From UBA940 sp045613745 (GTDB taxonomy: Bacteria > Bacteroidota > Bacteroidia > Bacteroidales > Rikenellaceae), in NCBI GenBank assembly GCA_045613745.1, contig JAZLBP010000008.1, positions 62,001 through 126,000 of the forward strand: a DNA stretch of 64,000 bases, written 5' to 3'. The position numbers and the translations under genes were made by a program. Below, one piece after another: positions 1 to 9,393 of this stretch. The notes below the pieces were generated by a model. That model was not told the origin of the DNA and did not search any database. It was given only the letters and a program-made list of their open reading frames with translations. How positions within the stretch are numbered: the first letter of the stretch is position 1; each line of letters opens with the position of its first letter.

Positions 1-222
1 CACAACCATCACGCTGTCGGCTATGTGTCCGTATTCTTCAACAAATTGGTCAGGTACCTTGGTGATGGGCTTTTGGTAATAGTCGGTTACTTTGCCCTCG
101 AAGATTACATCTCCGGTGGTGAAAACATTGGGGTCGTTCTCGGGGAAACATCCCGAAAGCGAGGTTGCGAAGGCAAACAGAATGGTTGCCAAGCAAAGAG
201 TTTTTGTAAAGTTCTTTTTCAT
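1..222 (-). CDS. Lipoprotein of unknown function (3' part outside window)
   Basis: Reading leftward from the ATG at 222, the frame stays open for 74 codons to the window edge, so only the N-terminus is visible. It begins with a lysine-rich n-region and a hydrophobic stretch ending in the lipobox LSGC, with the lipidated Cys at residue 25. The mature chain starts FPENDPN, with the acidic residues after Cys that often mark surface export in Bacteroidetes. A TAnnTTTG box lies at 230-237, only 7 bases before the ATG, which supports this start and suggests a very short leader. No family is recognised from the visible part. The lipoprotein assignment is fairly sure; the function is unknown. Confidence 0.7.
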   Translation of the reverse strand, partial: MKKNFTKTLCLATILFAFATSLSGCFPENDPNVFTTGDVIFEGKVTDYYQKPITKVPDQFVEEYGHIADSVMVV

Positions 223-229
223 AGCGTTG

Positions 230-259
230 CAAAATTAGTCATTTTGTTTGAAATAGAAA
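230..259 (-). promoter_or_regulatory. Promoter of the lipoprotein gene at 1-222
   Basis: On the minus strand TAATTTTG (230-237) matches the Bacteroidetes -7 box TAnnTTTG. TTTC at 256-259, 18 bases upstream, is a one-mismatch -33 box. Transcription would begin almost at the ATG at 222. Confidence 0.45.
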
Positions 260-311
260 CGATTTTTTTTGTTTTTTATTTGGGTGGTGGTGGTTGGACC
301 AACAAAAATAT

Positions 312-319
312 TATCTTTG
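312..319 (+). promoter_or_regulatory. -7 box of the LytS/LytTR operon
   Basis: TATCTTTG at 312-319 fits TAnnTTTG exactly. The -33 box is not clear (TTG at 294-296 is too close). A start of transcription near 325 favours ATG 350 over the in-frame ATGs at 269 and 329 as the kinase start. Confidence 0.5.
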
Positions 320-349
320 CACTATCGGATGATTTTTAATTCGGCAACT

Positions 350-1447
350 ATGACTTTCAAAGAGTTCAAGGAGCGAGCCTTCGGCACAAAGGAGACACGC
401 AACACACCACAGCATAAAGCATATCTCGCTTTGAATATAATAGCATACATCATTGTCATCGTTTGGCCTATTCTTCAAGGTATGAACGAGGGCGCTTCGT
501 TGCGTGACATCACCAGTAAACACTTTGCAACATACATCGGACTTCCCGTGATGTTTATCTTGCTGTTCTATTTCGACTACTACTATCTGTTTGACAAGTT
601 GTGGAAACGTGGCCGAAACAAGAAACTGTGGTTCTTGGTGATAAATCTGTTCCTGATTTTCGCCATTGCAATCGGTTCGTTCTATTGGCAGAACCACTTC
701 CGTTTGGAGTATAACATCGGTACCGAGCCGCTGATTTTCAGTAATACTGTGTTCTATTACAGTGTTATTTTGGCGATGACCGTTGGACTTTCGATAACCC
801 TGCGTTATATGGTTGACCATATGCGCGAGGAGCGCAAGATGCAGCTTCAAGAGGCTGAACAACGCGAGGCAGAGTTGCGAAACCTGCGCGCGCAGCTCAA
901 TCCCCACTTCCTGTTCAATGCGATGAACAACATCTATTCGTTAATCTCTATTGATGCAGGTCGCGCACAAGAGGCAACTCACAATTTGAGCAAGATTTTG
1001 CGCTATGTGTTGTACGACGAGCAGTTGCAGGAGGTGCCTTTGACCAAGGAGTTGGACTTTGTTCGTAGTTATATCGACATTATGAAGTTGCGATTGACCT
1101 CGAATGTGCAGCTTACAGCCAACGTAACCCAGGATACAAGCGGTATTATGGTTGCGCCGCTGATGTTTATTTCGCCCATCGAGAATGCCTTCAAACACGG
1201 CGTGTCTTACACCGAGCCGTCGTATATCGATATTGATATTTCGGTTGTCGAGGAGGATGGGCAGCGCGTAGTGGTGTGCCAGGTGTGTAATAGTTACTAT
1301 CCCAAGACCGACTCCGACCGCAGTGGCTCTGGAATCGGAGTGCTCAACCTGCGCCGCCGACTTGAACTGCTCTATCCCGACCGCCACAAGCTGACGATGG
1401 GATACGATGGCGAAGTCTTTAAAACACTTTTGAAACTATACATATAA
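350..1447 (+). CDS. LytS/AlgZ-type sensor histidine kinase
   Basis: A membrane sensor kinase that would phosphorylate the LytTR regulator encoded 12 bases downstream. Four hydrophobic segments fill roughly residues 25-155. A short coiled linker rich in Glu and Gln follows, then the His_kinase motif LNPHFLFNAMNNIYSL with the phospho-accepting His near residue 186. The ATP-binding domain has its N-box at SPIENAFKHG (about residue 280) and a GSGIGVLNL glycine box near the C-terminus. This layout is usual for the LytS/YpdA group in Bacteroidetes. No periplasmic sensor domain is visible, so the signal is unknown. An earlier ATG at 269 is in frame but lies upstream of the -7 box, so 350 was chosen. 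Confidence 0.85.
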   Translation: MTFKEFKERAFGTKETRNTPQHKAYLALNIIAYIIVIVWPILQGMNEGASLRDITSKHFATYIGLPVMFILLFYFDYYYLFDKLWKRGRNKKLWFLVINLFLIFAIAIGSFYWQNHFRLEYNIGTEPLIFSNTVFYYSVILAMTVGLSITLRYMVDHMREERKMQLQEAEQREAELRNLRAQLNPHFLFNAMNNIYSLISIDAGRAQEATHNLSKILRYVLYDEQLQEVPLTKELDFVRSYIDIMKLRLTSNVQLTANVTQDTSGIMVAPLMFISPIENAFKHGVSYTEPSYIDIDISVVEEDGQRVVVCQVCNSYYPKTDSDRSGSGIGVLNLRRRLELLYPDRHKLTMGYDGEVFKTLLKLYI

Positions 1448-1459
1448 CAGATATTTCGG

Positions 1460-2185
1460 ATGGAAAACCTCAAATTGAAATGTATAATTGTTGATGACGA
1501 GCCTCTGGCGCTCGAACTGTTGGAGGAGTATGTGCGTCGTACACCCGAACTGGAACTTGTGGCGCGTTGTGTCGATGGTGTTACCGCATCTGCATTGCTC
1601 GAACGCGAGCAGATTGACCTCGCATTCCTTGATATACAGATGCCTCAGGTGAGTGGCTTGGAGTTGGCGCACAAGGTTGGCGCAAATACCAAGGTTGTCT
1701 TTACAACCGCTTTTGAGCAGTATGCTTTGGATGGTTTCAAGGCCGATGCTATCGACTATCTGCTCAAACCGTTCAACTACGAGGAGTTCCGCCACGCGGT
1801 AGATAAGGCTCTGACTTGGTTTGCTCCTCGCCGTCCGCAAACACCCCAAAGTACTCCCCAAAAGGTTTCGAAGAGCCTTATCGTGAAGGCCGACTACAAG
1901 CAGCATGTCATTCCACTGGGCGATATTCTCTACATCAAAGGCGAGAAGGACTACGTTCGAATTCGCACCATAAACGGCGAGATTAAGTCGTTGATGAGTA
2001 TGCGCTCGGTGGAGCAATCATTGCCCGTTGAGTTGTTCCAACGTATTCATCGCAGCTACATCGTGAATCTCGACCGCGTAACAACCGTCGGCAATATGCT
2101 CGCAACGGTAGGCGATGAGTCTATCCCCGTATCGAATTCCTATAAGGAAGAGTTTATGCAGAGACTTACATCGCGCGGAGTATAA
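1460..2185 (+). CDS. LytTR-family response regulator
   Basis: The partner of the upstream kinase. The receiver domain (residues 7-120) has the acidic pocket DDE at 12-14, phospho-acceptor Asp58 in LAFLDIQMP, the conserved Thr near 83 and Lys103 in LLKPF. A Pro/Gln-rich hinge precedes a C-terminal LytTR DNA-binding domain (about 142-238) with the characteristic DILYIKGEKDYVRI and FQRIHRSYIVNLDRV stretches. LytTR proteins bind direct repeats in promoters; no target site is evident here. The gene forms an operon with the kinase (12-base gap) and ends at a strong terminator. The function class is secure; the regulon is unknown. Confidence 0.9.
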   Translation: MENLKLKCIIVDDEPLALELLEEYVRRTPELELVARCVDGVTASALLEREQIDLAFLDIQMPQVSGLELAHKVGANTKVVFTTAFEQYALDGFKADAIDYLLKPFNYEEFRHAVDKALTWFAPRRPQTPQSTPQKVSKSLIVKADYKQHVIPLGDILYIKGEKDYVRIRTINGEIKSLMSMRSVEQSLPVELFQRIHRSYIVNLDRVTTVGNMLATVGDESIPVSNSYKEEFMQRLTSRGV

Positions 2186-2203
2186 ACTCGATATTACTTA
2201 ATG

Positions 2204-2240
2204 AAATAGGCTGTCTTTCAGAGCGAAAGACAGCCTATTT
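2204..2240. terminator. Bidirectional terminator between LytTR gene and DASS transporter
   Basis: A perfect 16-bp stem (2204-2219 with 2225-2240), loop AGAGC. The A/T-rich ends of the stem supply a T-run on both strands, so it can end the convergent transcripts from both sides. Confidence 0.85.
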
Positions 2241-2258
2241 TAGTTGTATGGAGTTAGA

Positions 2259-3773
2259 TTACAACAGGCCGAACGAGCCAAGTGCAATCAGCATACCATA
2301 GCCGAGTACCAGACCGATGATACCGATGATGATACCGGTTCTCACCATATCTTTTTGCTCGATCATACCGGTTGCGTGTGCAAGGGCGTTGGGAGGAGTA
2401 CTGATGGGCAGAATCATAGCCAACGACGAACCGATAGCAACACCAATCAGCAGAGTGCTTACACCACCTACGGGAGCCAAGGTCTCACGCATACTCATAC
2501 CTGCAACAGCCAAGATGGGAACCAACAGAGCTGCGGTTGCGGTGTGCGAGATGAAGTTTGCCATAGCGTAGCACAGCAGACCCGAACCGATAATCATAAG
2601 TACAGGCGACCAAGTGTTGAAAGGAATGGTCTCGATGAGGTGTTTTGCAAGACCGGTCTCGTTGAGAGCCACACCCAGTGCGAAACCACCAGCAACCATC
2701 CAGAGTACCGACCAGTTGATTTGCTCCAAGTCCTTACGGGTAATTACGCCGATAGCGCAGAAGATACCCACAGGCAGCATAGCAACAACGTTTGAGTTAA
2801 CACCGGTGAATTTGTCGGTCATCCACAGCAGAACGGTAACAGCGAAGGTTACGTAAACTGCAATCGAACGCCAGTCTTTTTTAGCCTCACCCTCGATGTT
2901 CAGCGAAATGCTCTTTTGTTTGAAGGGGAACATACGCACCAGCAAACGCCACGAGATGAACAGCAGAACCAGCATAAAGGGAGTCATAAATGCCATCCAT
3001 TGACCGAAACCGATGTTCAGGTTCAGACCCTCGGGGTCGTTCAGGTATTTAACAGCAATTGCGTTGGGAGGAGTACCGATTATAGTACCCATACCACCGA
3101 GGTTTGCAGCGATAGGAATAGCCAGAGCCAGAGCGATTTTACCTTTACCGTCAGCGGGCAGAGCTTTCAATACGGGGGTCAGGAAGGTAAGCATCATAGC
3201 AGCGGTAGCGGTGTTGCTGAGGAACATTGAGAAGATGGCAGTAACAACCAAGAAACCGAGCAATACGTTCTCCGATTTAGTACCGAAGGGTTTGAGCATT
3301 ACACGAGCCAATACCGAGTCCAGACCACTCTTGGTAGCAGCGATGGCGAGAATAAAACCACCGATGAACAGCATAATGATGGGGTCTGCGAAGCAGTGCA
3401 TAATCGATTTGTACTTGATAGCTTGGCCCAAAACCTCGGGAGCAATGCCGTCACGCATGAACCAGATCGAGCTGTCCGAGCAGGTGAAAAGCAACAGTAC
3501 AACCACAATCAGCGAGGTGTTCCACGCGGGAATAGCCTCCAATACCCACATCAGGGTTGCGAAAGCGAAGATTGCGATAACGCGTTGCTCGATGAGGGTC
3601 AGACCCTCGATGCCAAAGAACTCGGTGGGCGCCAGCCACAAGCCGAGCGATACGAGAACTGCAAACAGGATTTTGATTGTTTTTTGCAGCATCTTGTTAT
3701 CCGATGTGCGTTCGGCCTTCTTTTTTCTGTGATAGGCCTCAATCAGATTAGAACCTTTAAAATTAGTAAACAT
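2259..3773 (-). CDS. DASS (SLC13-type) sodium/dicarboxylate or anion symporter
   Basis: A polytopic inner-membrane transporter of the divalent anion:sodium symporter family, likely importing C4-dicarboxylates such as succinate or malate. About 504 residues, the usual length, with 11-12 hydrophobic segments. The family repeats are visible: an N-terminal SNTATAAMML segment (the SNT signature at a substrate/sodium site) and the matching C-terminal FISHTATAALLV segment, in which the second position is His instead of Asn. IIGTPPNAIAVKY and ISTPPNALAHATG are the paired TPPN-type hairpin motifs. The start at 3773 (MFTNFKGS) was preferred to an upstream in-frame ATG at 3899 because a consensus promoter lies between them at 3845-3875. 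Substrate choice is inference. Confidence 0.88.
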   Translation of the reverse strand: MFTNFKGSNLIEAYHRKKKAERTSDNKMLQKTIKILFAVLVSLGLWLAPTEFFGIEGLTLIEQRVIAIFAFATLMWVLEAIPAWNTSLIVVVLLLFTCSDSSIWFMRDGIAPEVLGQAIKYKSIMHCFADPIIMLFIGGFILAIAATKSGLDSVLARVMLKPFGTKSENVLLGFLVVTAIFSMFLSNTATAAMMLTFLTPVLKALPADGKGKIALALAIPIAANLGGMGTIIGTPPNAIAVKYLNDPEGLNLNIGFGQWMAFMTPFMLVLLFISWRLLVRMFPFKQKSISLNIEGEAKKDWRSIAVYVTFAVTVLLWMTDKFTGVNSNVVAMLPVGIFCAIGVITRKDLEQINWSVLWMVAGGFALGVALNETGLAKHLIETIPFNTWSPVLMIIGSGLLCYAMANFISHTATAALLVPILAVAGMSMRETLAPVGGVSTLLIGVAIGSSLAMILPISTPPNALAHATGMIEQKDMVRTGIIIGIIGLVLGYGMLIALGSFGLL

Positions 3774-3844
3774 ACATTTATTTTTAGTTGGTTGATTTAG
3801 CGTTGCAAGTTTACTGTTTGTGAAATAACACACAAAAACGGGCG

Positions 3845-3875
3845 CAAAGGTAGTGATTAATTCCCAACTTACAAA
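3845..3875 (-). promoter_or_regulatory. Consensus promoter of the DASS transporter gene
   Basis: On the minus strand TTTG (3872-3875), a 19-base spacer and TACCTTTG (3845-3852) match the Bacteroidetes -33/-7 consensus exactly. The leader to the ATG at 3773 would be about 65 bases. Confidence 0.75.
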
Positions 3876-3922
3876 CAAAATGGTATGTCTAAAACTCAAA
3901 AAAAACGCGGTCAGAGGTGCTT

Positions 3923-4411
3923 TTAGTCGTTTTTTGCACCGCGGAAAGAGAAAAATTTGCCCATCGTGTAACTATAAATAGTACACAGCAGCGAGGTCAA
4001 GATATTTGAGGGGGTGGGGTAGAATCCGCACCACTCCACAAAAAGTTTCATCAGAATGTAGCTTATGACAAACGAACCGGCCACCGAAATGGCATAGCGC
4101 ATCAGTTGGTTGAAGGTACGTAAGGGAGAACCCGAGAAGGTCACATTGCGGTTAAGCCAAAAGCCGGTGAAGAAGGTTATGACAAAAACGATACAGAGGG
4201 TGGCAATGTGCGACGAGATAAGATAGAATCCCAGGTCGATGTTGCGTTTCTGCAAAATGAAATGAAAAACCACAAAGTACAGCACCCAGTTGAGTACAAG
4301 GTTTCCGCCTCCGCAAACGGCATAACGGAAAGTCTGTCGAGGCATCAATAGGCTGATGGGTTTGCGGTAGAAGAAATCTATGAATCGTTTTATTGCGTCG
4401 GCAAGTTTCAT
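3923..4411 (-). CDS. GtrA-family membrane protein
   Basis: A 162-residue membrane protein with four hydrophobic segments and the GtrA N-terminal signature FRYAVCGGGNLVLNWVLYF followed by a second helix pair and a basic C-terminus (GKFFSFRG). Family members are thought to help flip or handle polyprenyl-linked sugars during glycosylation of surface polymers. Here it follows uvrB by 15 bases on the same strand; uvrB gives no functional clue, so the pairing probably reflects only co-transcription. The family call is good; the substrate is unknown. Confidence 0.85.
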   Translation of the reverse strand: MKLADAIKRFIDFFYRKPISLLMPRQTFRYAVCGGGNLVLNWVLYFVVFHFILQKRNIDLGFYLISSHIATLCIVFVITFFTGFWLNRNVTFSGSPLRTFNQLMRYAISVAGSFVISYILMKLFVEWCGFYPTPSNILTSLLCTIYSYTMGKFFSFRGAKND

Positions 4412-4426
4412 TGTTGGGTGTAGTTT

Positions 4427-6448
<2,022 letters not shown>

Positions 6449-6471
6449 AGTGTACTTTGTGAATAACCCGA

Positions 6472-6479
6472 CAAATATA
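6472..6479 (-). promoter_or_regulatory. -7 box upstream of uvrB
   Basis: TATATTTG on the minus strand matches TAnnTTTG; no clear TTTG lies 17-23 bases further upstream. It is 23 bases before the uvrB ATG. Confidence 0.45.
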
Positions 6480-6559
6480 CGAAATCTTGTGCGAATTTAT
6501 TACACTTGCTCGTAATAATCTGTTGGGGATGGGAGGGCTTATTTTGTTGCTTACAATTT

Positions 6560-6667
6560 AAAAGCGAAACGGGAGCATCTCTCGATGGTCCCGTTTAACC
6601 AGGGATTAAAGTATCCCTTAACTACTAACCCAAACTTAAATAAATGAAGAAACCTTTGTTGTGTTTC
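6560..6667 (-). ncRNA. Small RNA, copy A of a two-copy family (candidate trans-acting antisense RNA)
   Basis: A predicted transcript of about 108 bases with its own perfect promoter (6674-6704). In 5'-3' order on the minus strand it has: a short unique start; a 37-base segment (6656 down to 6620) identical to copy B at 12293-12329; a small hairpin AGGGAT/ATCCCT (6601-6606 with 6613-6618); and a terminator hairpin (6567-6596) made of an 8-bp stem, one mismatch, a 4-bp CATC/GATG stem and a GAGA loop, followed by CGCTTTT. Copy B keeps the layout and the loop but has different paired bases. Read on the opposite strand, the 37-base segment contains an A-rich leader followed by ATGAAGAAA, the usual form of a SusC-type start region. 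Function is inferred; no protein of useful length is encoded. Confidence 0.65.
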
Positions 6668-6673
6668 ACAGTA

Positions 6674-6704
6674 CAAATATAGTAATAATATTTTTACCTA
6701 CAAA
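6674..6704 (-). promoter_or_regulatory. Consensus promoter of small RNA copy A
   Basis: TTTG at 6701-6704, a 19-base spacer and TATATTTG at 6674-6681 on the minus strand: a perfect match to the Bacteroidetes consensus. Its only plausible product is the small RNA ending near 6560, since uvrB starts 100 bases beyond the RNA's terminator. Confidence 0.75.
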
Positions 6705-6897
6705 CACTTTGGAACTTTTTTGCCACTTTTTTTTACGTTTAGTTGTAGGTTAAGGGTGTTATGTTAGACTTTTCCCGATTTTTGGTCTTTTTACTTACAA
6801 TTAATATTAAAATATTTTATTATATGCCGGTTGATTTTGGGTTGTTTATGCAGATAATTTAAAAACACCGCAAATCATCCTTGCTCAAAATTGGGTG
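6705..6897. other. A/T-rich intergenic region without recognisable gene
   Basis: Between the promoter of small RNA copy A and the GH92 stop codon there is A/T-rich sequence with no convincing reading frame. A weak stem AACACC/GGTGTT (6864-6869 with 6894-6899) with T's after it on the minus strand may end the GH92 transcript. Confidence 0.4.
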
Positions 6898-9141
6898 TTA
6901 GAAGGGTCGGTCAGCCACATCTTTGCCAAAATCGGGGTTAGGTTCGGCACTCATACGGAATGTAAGCTCGCCACCACCCATCACCATATCGTGGGTGATA
7001 TAGGAGCGTGTGTAGGGCTCGCCGTTCCACAACATTTCGCTTACATAGCAGTTCTCGTCCGACAATCCATCGGCCACCACGCGGAAGGTAGTGTTCTCGC
7101 CAACGGCCACCTCGGCGGTAGCAAAACGAGGTACGCCTAATACATATATATTAGAGGCGGGGGTTACGGGATAGAAACCAAGTGTGCTGAAAACATACCA
7201 AGCCGACATCTGGCCGCAATCCTCGTTGCCGCACAAACCGTCGGGCTCGTCGGTGTACATCTCGTCGATGATTTGTTTGACACGTTGTTGGGTCTTCCAC
7301 GGACATCCTGCGTAGGCATATAGGTAGGGTACTTGGTGCGAAGGCTCGTTGCCGTGGGTGTATTGGCCGATAGAGCCCGTTACATCCATCACAGCGCCCG
7401 AGTGGTTGTCGAGGTCGGGACTCTCGAACATAAGGTCGAGTTTGGCAACATAAGCCTCGTCGCCACCAATCATTGCAATGTGTTGGGGAACGTCGTGTGG
7501 AATGTAGAAAGCGTAGTGCCAGCCGTTGCCCTCGATGAAGTCGCCGTCGCCATAGTGGGGGACAACCGTGGGATCGAAGTTGGGACGCAGATTACCCTCG
7601 CTGTCGCGGCCTTTGAGGAATCCGTCTGTGGGGTCGAAGTAGTGGCGGTAGAGTCCCGCGCGATAGTTATACAGAGCGGCTGTTGCAGTGTCACCCATCT
7701 CGGCTGCCATCTGTGCGATACACCAGTCGTCGAAAGCGTACTCCACACCTTTGGATACCGATTGCGAAACCTTGTCGTAGGGGAGGTATCCGCGGCTCAT
7801 CAATTCGCCGAGTCCGCCGTATTGGGCATATTGCGAAGTCTCAATCATACCTTGCAACGCATCTTTGGCGTCGAAGTCACGCTGACCTTTCATGTAGGAA
7901 TCGGCGATAACGGCCACAGAGTGGTAGCCAATCATACAGAAGTTCTCGTTGCTGTGCGACTCCCAGATGGGAAGCAAACCCCAGCTGCGCCACTTGTCAA
8001 TCATCGAACGCACGAATGCTTGGTTGTACTCGGGCGTAAGAATCGTAAACAGAGGGTGGGTTGCGCGATAGGTATCCCACAACGAGAAGAGTGTGTAGTG
8101 CGCGTCGTCACCTGCGTTGGCTCTTTGGCGTTTCATATCCACATACTCGCCATCCACGTCGCTGAATAGGTTGGGGCACACCAATGAGTGATACATTGCG
8201 GTGTAGAATATGCGTTTCTCGCGAGTGGATGTAGCCTTGTCGATTTTTACCTTTTGCAACTGCTCGTTCCACGCAGCAACACCGCGGCGGTGTACCTTGT
8301 CAAACGACACGCCTGCAACCTCTGCATCGAAGTTGCGCTTTGCGCCTTCGGTCGAGGTCATCGACAGTGCTACACGCACCTCAATCTCGCGTGCGGGTTT
8401 TGCAAAACGAATAGCTGCTGCGACCTTCACACCCTCGGCACACTCGCCCAGTGTACCCTCGACGCCATCAACCATAGTTTCAATCTCGCCAAAAGGCTCC
8501 GAGAACTCGGCGCGGAACCACACCTCGCGTTGTTTGGCCCATCCTGCCACGCGGCGAACACCCTCGACGGTGCGCTCGTCCACACGACGCAACATTGAGC
8601 CTGTGGTGCGGTTACCGATTCCGTGATCAAGATCGAGCATAATATATTGCTCCTCGGGGTTGTCAAAACTATAGCGATGCACACCGCAACGCAGTGTGCT
8701 TGTCAGCTCGGCAGTCACCTGCGGCTCGGTCAGACGCACCGAGTAGTAGGCAGGCGAAGCCACCTCACTCGACTTATCGAAGGGCGAGCGATAACCCTCT
8801 TCGGGAGCGGTTTTTGGGCCCTCGGTCCATTGAGTTGTACCCACCGCTGGCATCAGCATAATATCGCCCAAGTCGCGAACACCTGTGCCGCTGATGTGGG
8901 TGTGCGAGAAACCGACAATCGTGGTGTCTGAGGCGTGGTAGCCGCCGCACCAGTCCCAGCCACCGGGGCCGTTGTCAGGACTGAGTTGCACCATAGCAAA
9001 GGGCAGGGTAGAGCCCGGGTAGCAGTGTGCGTGGAAATCCGTACCAATCATCGGGTCCACATACTGCGTCAGGTCGTTTGTGTTGTTGCAAGCCGTGAGC
9101 GCCCAAAACGCACTCACCGCGCAAATTATTAATTTTTTCAT
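6898..9141 (-). CDS. GH92 alpha-mannosidase, lipoprotein
   Basis: A surface or periplasmic exo-acting, calcium-dependent alpha-mannosidase (glycoside hydrolase family 92) that trims mannose from host N-glycans or yeast mannan. 747 residues. The signal peptide ends in lipobox LTAC (Cys near 18), so it is lipid-anchored. The mature protein opens with YVDPMIGTDFHAHCYPG, typical of GH92. The C-terminal (alpha/alpha)6 barrel carries THGNEPSHQVPYLYAY and GNEDCGQMSAWYVFSTLGFYPV, the family's conserved catalytic and metal-site stretches. The start at 9141 was preferred to ATG 9174 because it begins the signal peptide and lies just downstream of the promoter. It stands alone, without susC/susD neighbours. 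Linkage specificity cannot be read from the sequence. Confidence 0.93.
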   Translation of the reverse strand: MKKLIICAVSAFWALTACNNTNDLTQYVDPMIGTDFHAHCYPGSTLPFAMVQLSPDNGPGGWDWCGGYHASDTTIVGFSHTHISGTGVRDLGDIMLMPAVGTTQWTEGPKTAPEEGYRSPFDKSSEVASPAYYSVRLTEPQVTAELTSTLRCGVHRYSFDNPEEQYIMLDLDHGIGNRTTGSMLRRVDERTVEGVRRVAGWAKQREVWFRAEFSEPFGEIETMVDGVEGTLGECAEGVKVAAAIRFAKPAREIEVRVALSMTSTEGAKRNFDAEVAGVSFDKVHRRGVAAWNEQLQKVKIDKATSTREKRIFYTAMYHSLVCPNLFSDVDGEYVDMKRQRANAGDDAHYTLFSLWDTYRATHPLFTILTPEYNQAFVRSMIDKWRSWGLLPIWESHSNENFCMIGYHSVAVIADSYMKGQRDFDAKDALQGMIETSQYAQYGGLGELMSRGYLPYDKVSQSVSKGVEYAFDDWCIAQMAAEMGDTATAALYNYRAGLYRHYFDPTDGFLKGRDSEGNLRPNFDPTVVPHYGDGDFIEGNGWHYAFYIPHDVPQHIAMIGGDEAYVAKLDLMFESPDLDNHSGAVMDVTGSIGQYTHGNEPSHQVPYLYAYAGCPWKTQQRVKQIIDEMYTDEPDGLCGNEDCGQMSAWYVFSTLGFYPVTPASNIYVLGVPRFATAEVAVGENTTFRVVADGLSDENCYVSEMLWNGEPYTRSYITHDMVMGGGELTFRMSAEPNPDFGKDVADRPF

Positions 9142-9171
9142 ATCTGTAGTTTGTTTGATTTTGTCTATCCA

Positions 9172-9203
9172 CAAATGTACTCAAACTTTTCAAAAGCGCC
9201 AAA
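9172..9203 (-). promoter_or_regulatory. Promoter of the GH92 gene
   Basis: On the minus strand TTTG (9200-9203), a 20-base spacer and TACATTTG (9172-9179). The leader to ATG 9141 would be about 25 bases, which excludes the in-frame ATG at 9174. Confidence 0.65.
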
Positions 9204-9271
9204 AAAAAGCGGATTGAGCTTTCTTTTGCTTGCATTTGTGTGGAATGTAATTATAAAACAAAGTGGAAAAA

Positions 9272-9302
9272 TTGGCAAATTAAACAATTGTTGTTATATT
9301 CG
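9272..9302 (+). promoter_or_regulatory. Probable promoter of the fimbrillin-like/phosphoesterase gene
   Basis: TTG at 9272-9274, a 20-base spacer and TATATTCG at 9295-9302 (one mismatch to TAnnTTTG). It would give a leader of about 85 bases before ATG 9394 and is divergent from the GH92 promoter. Confidence 0.4.
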
Positions 9303-9393
9303 CGCTACGATAAGAAACAATGTGTCTTTCAATGCAATATCAAAAAGTTTATATTGCGGACTACAATTGCCAAAATAATTAATTATCAATAAT

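Noticed and set aside
4010..4030. G-rich run in the GtrA gene as a phase-variable tract
   Set aside because: It is interrupted (five G's, T, four G's) and lies in coding sequence with no sign of frameshifting.
6643..6681. Tiny plus-strand frame MKKPLLCFTVQI in small RNA copy A
   Set aside because: Twelve codons only, and copy B stops after four codons while keeping the surrounding 37 bases, so the nucleotide sequence and not the peptide is conserved.
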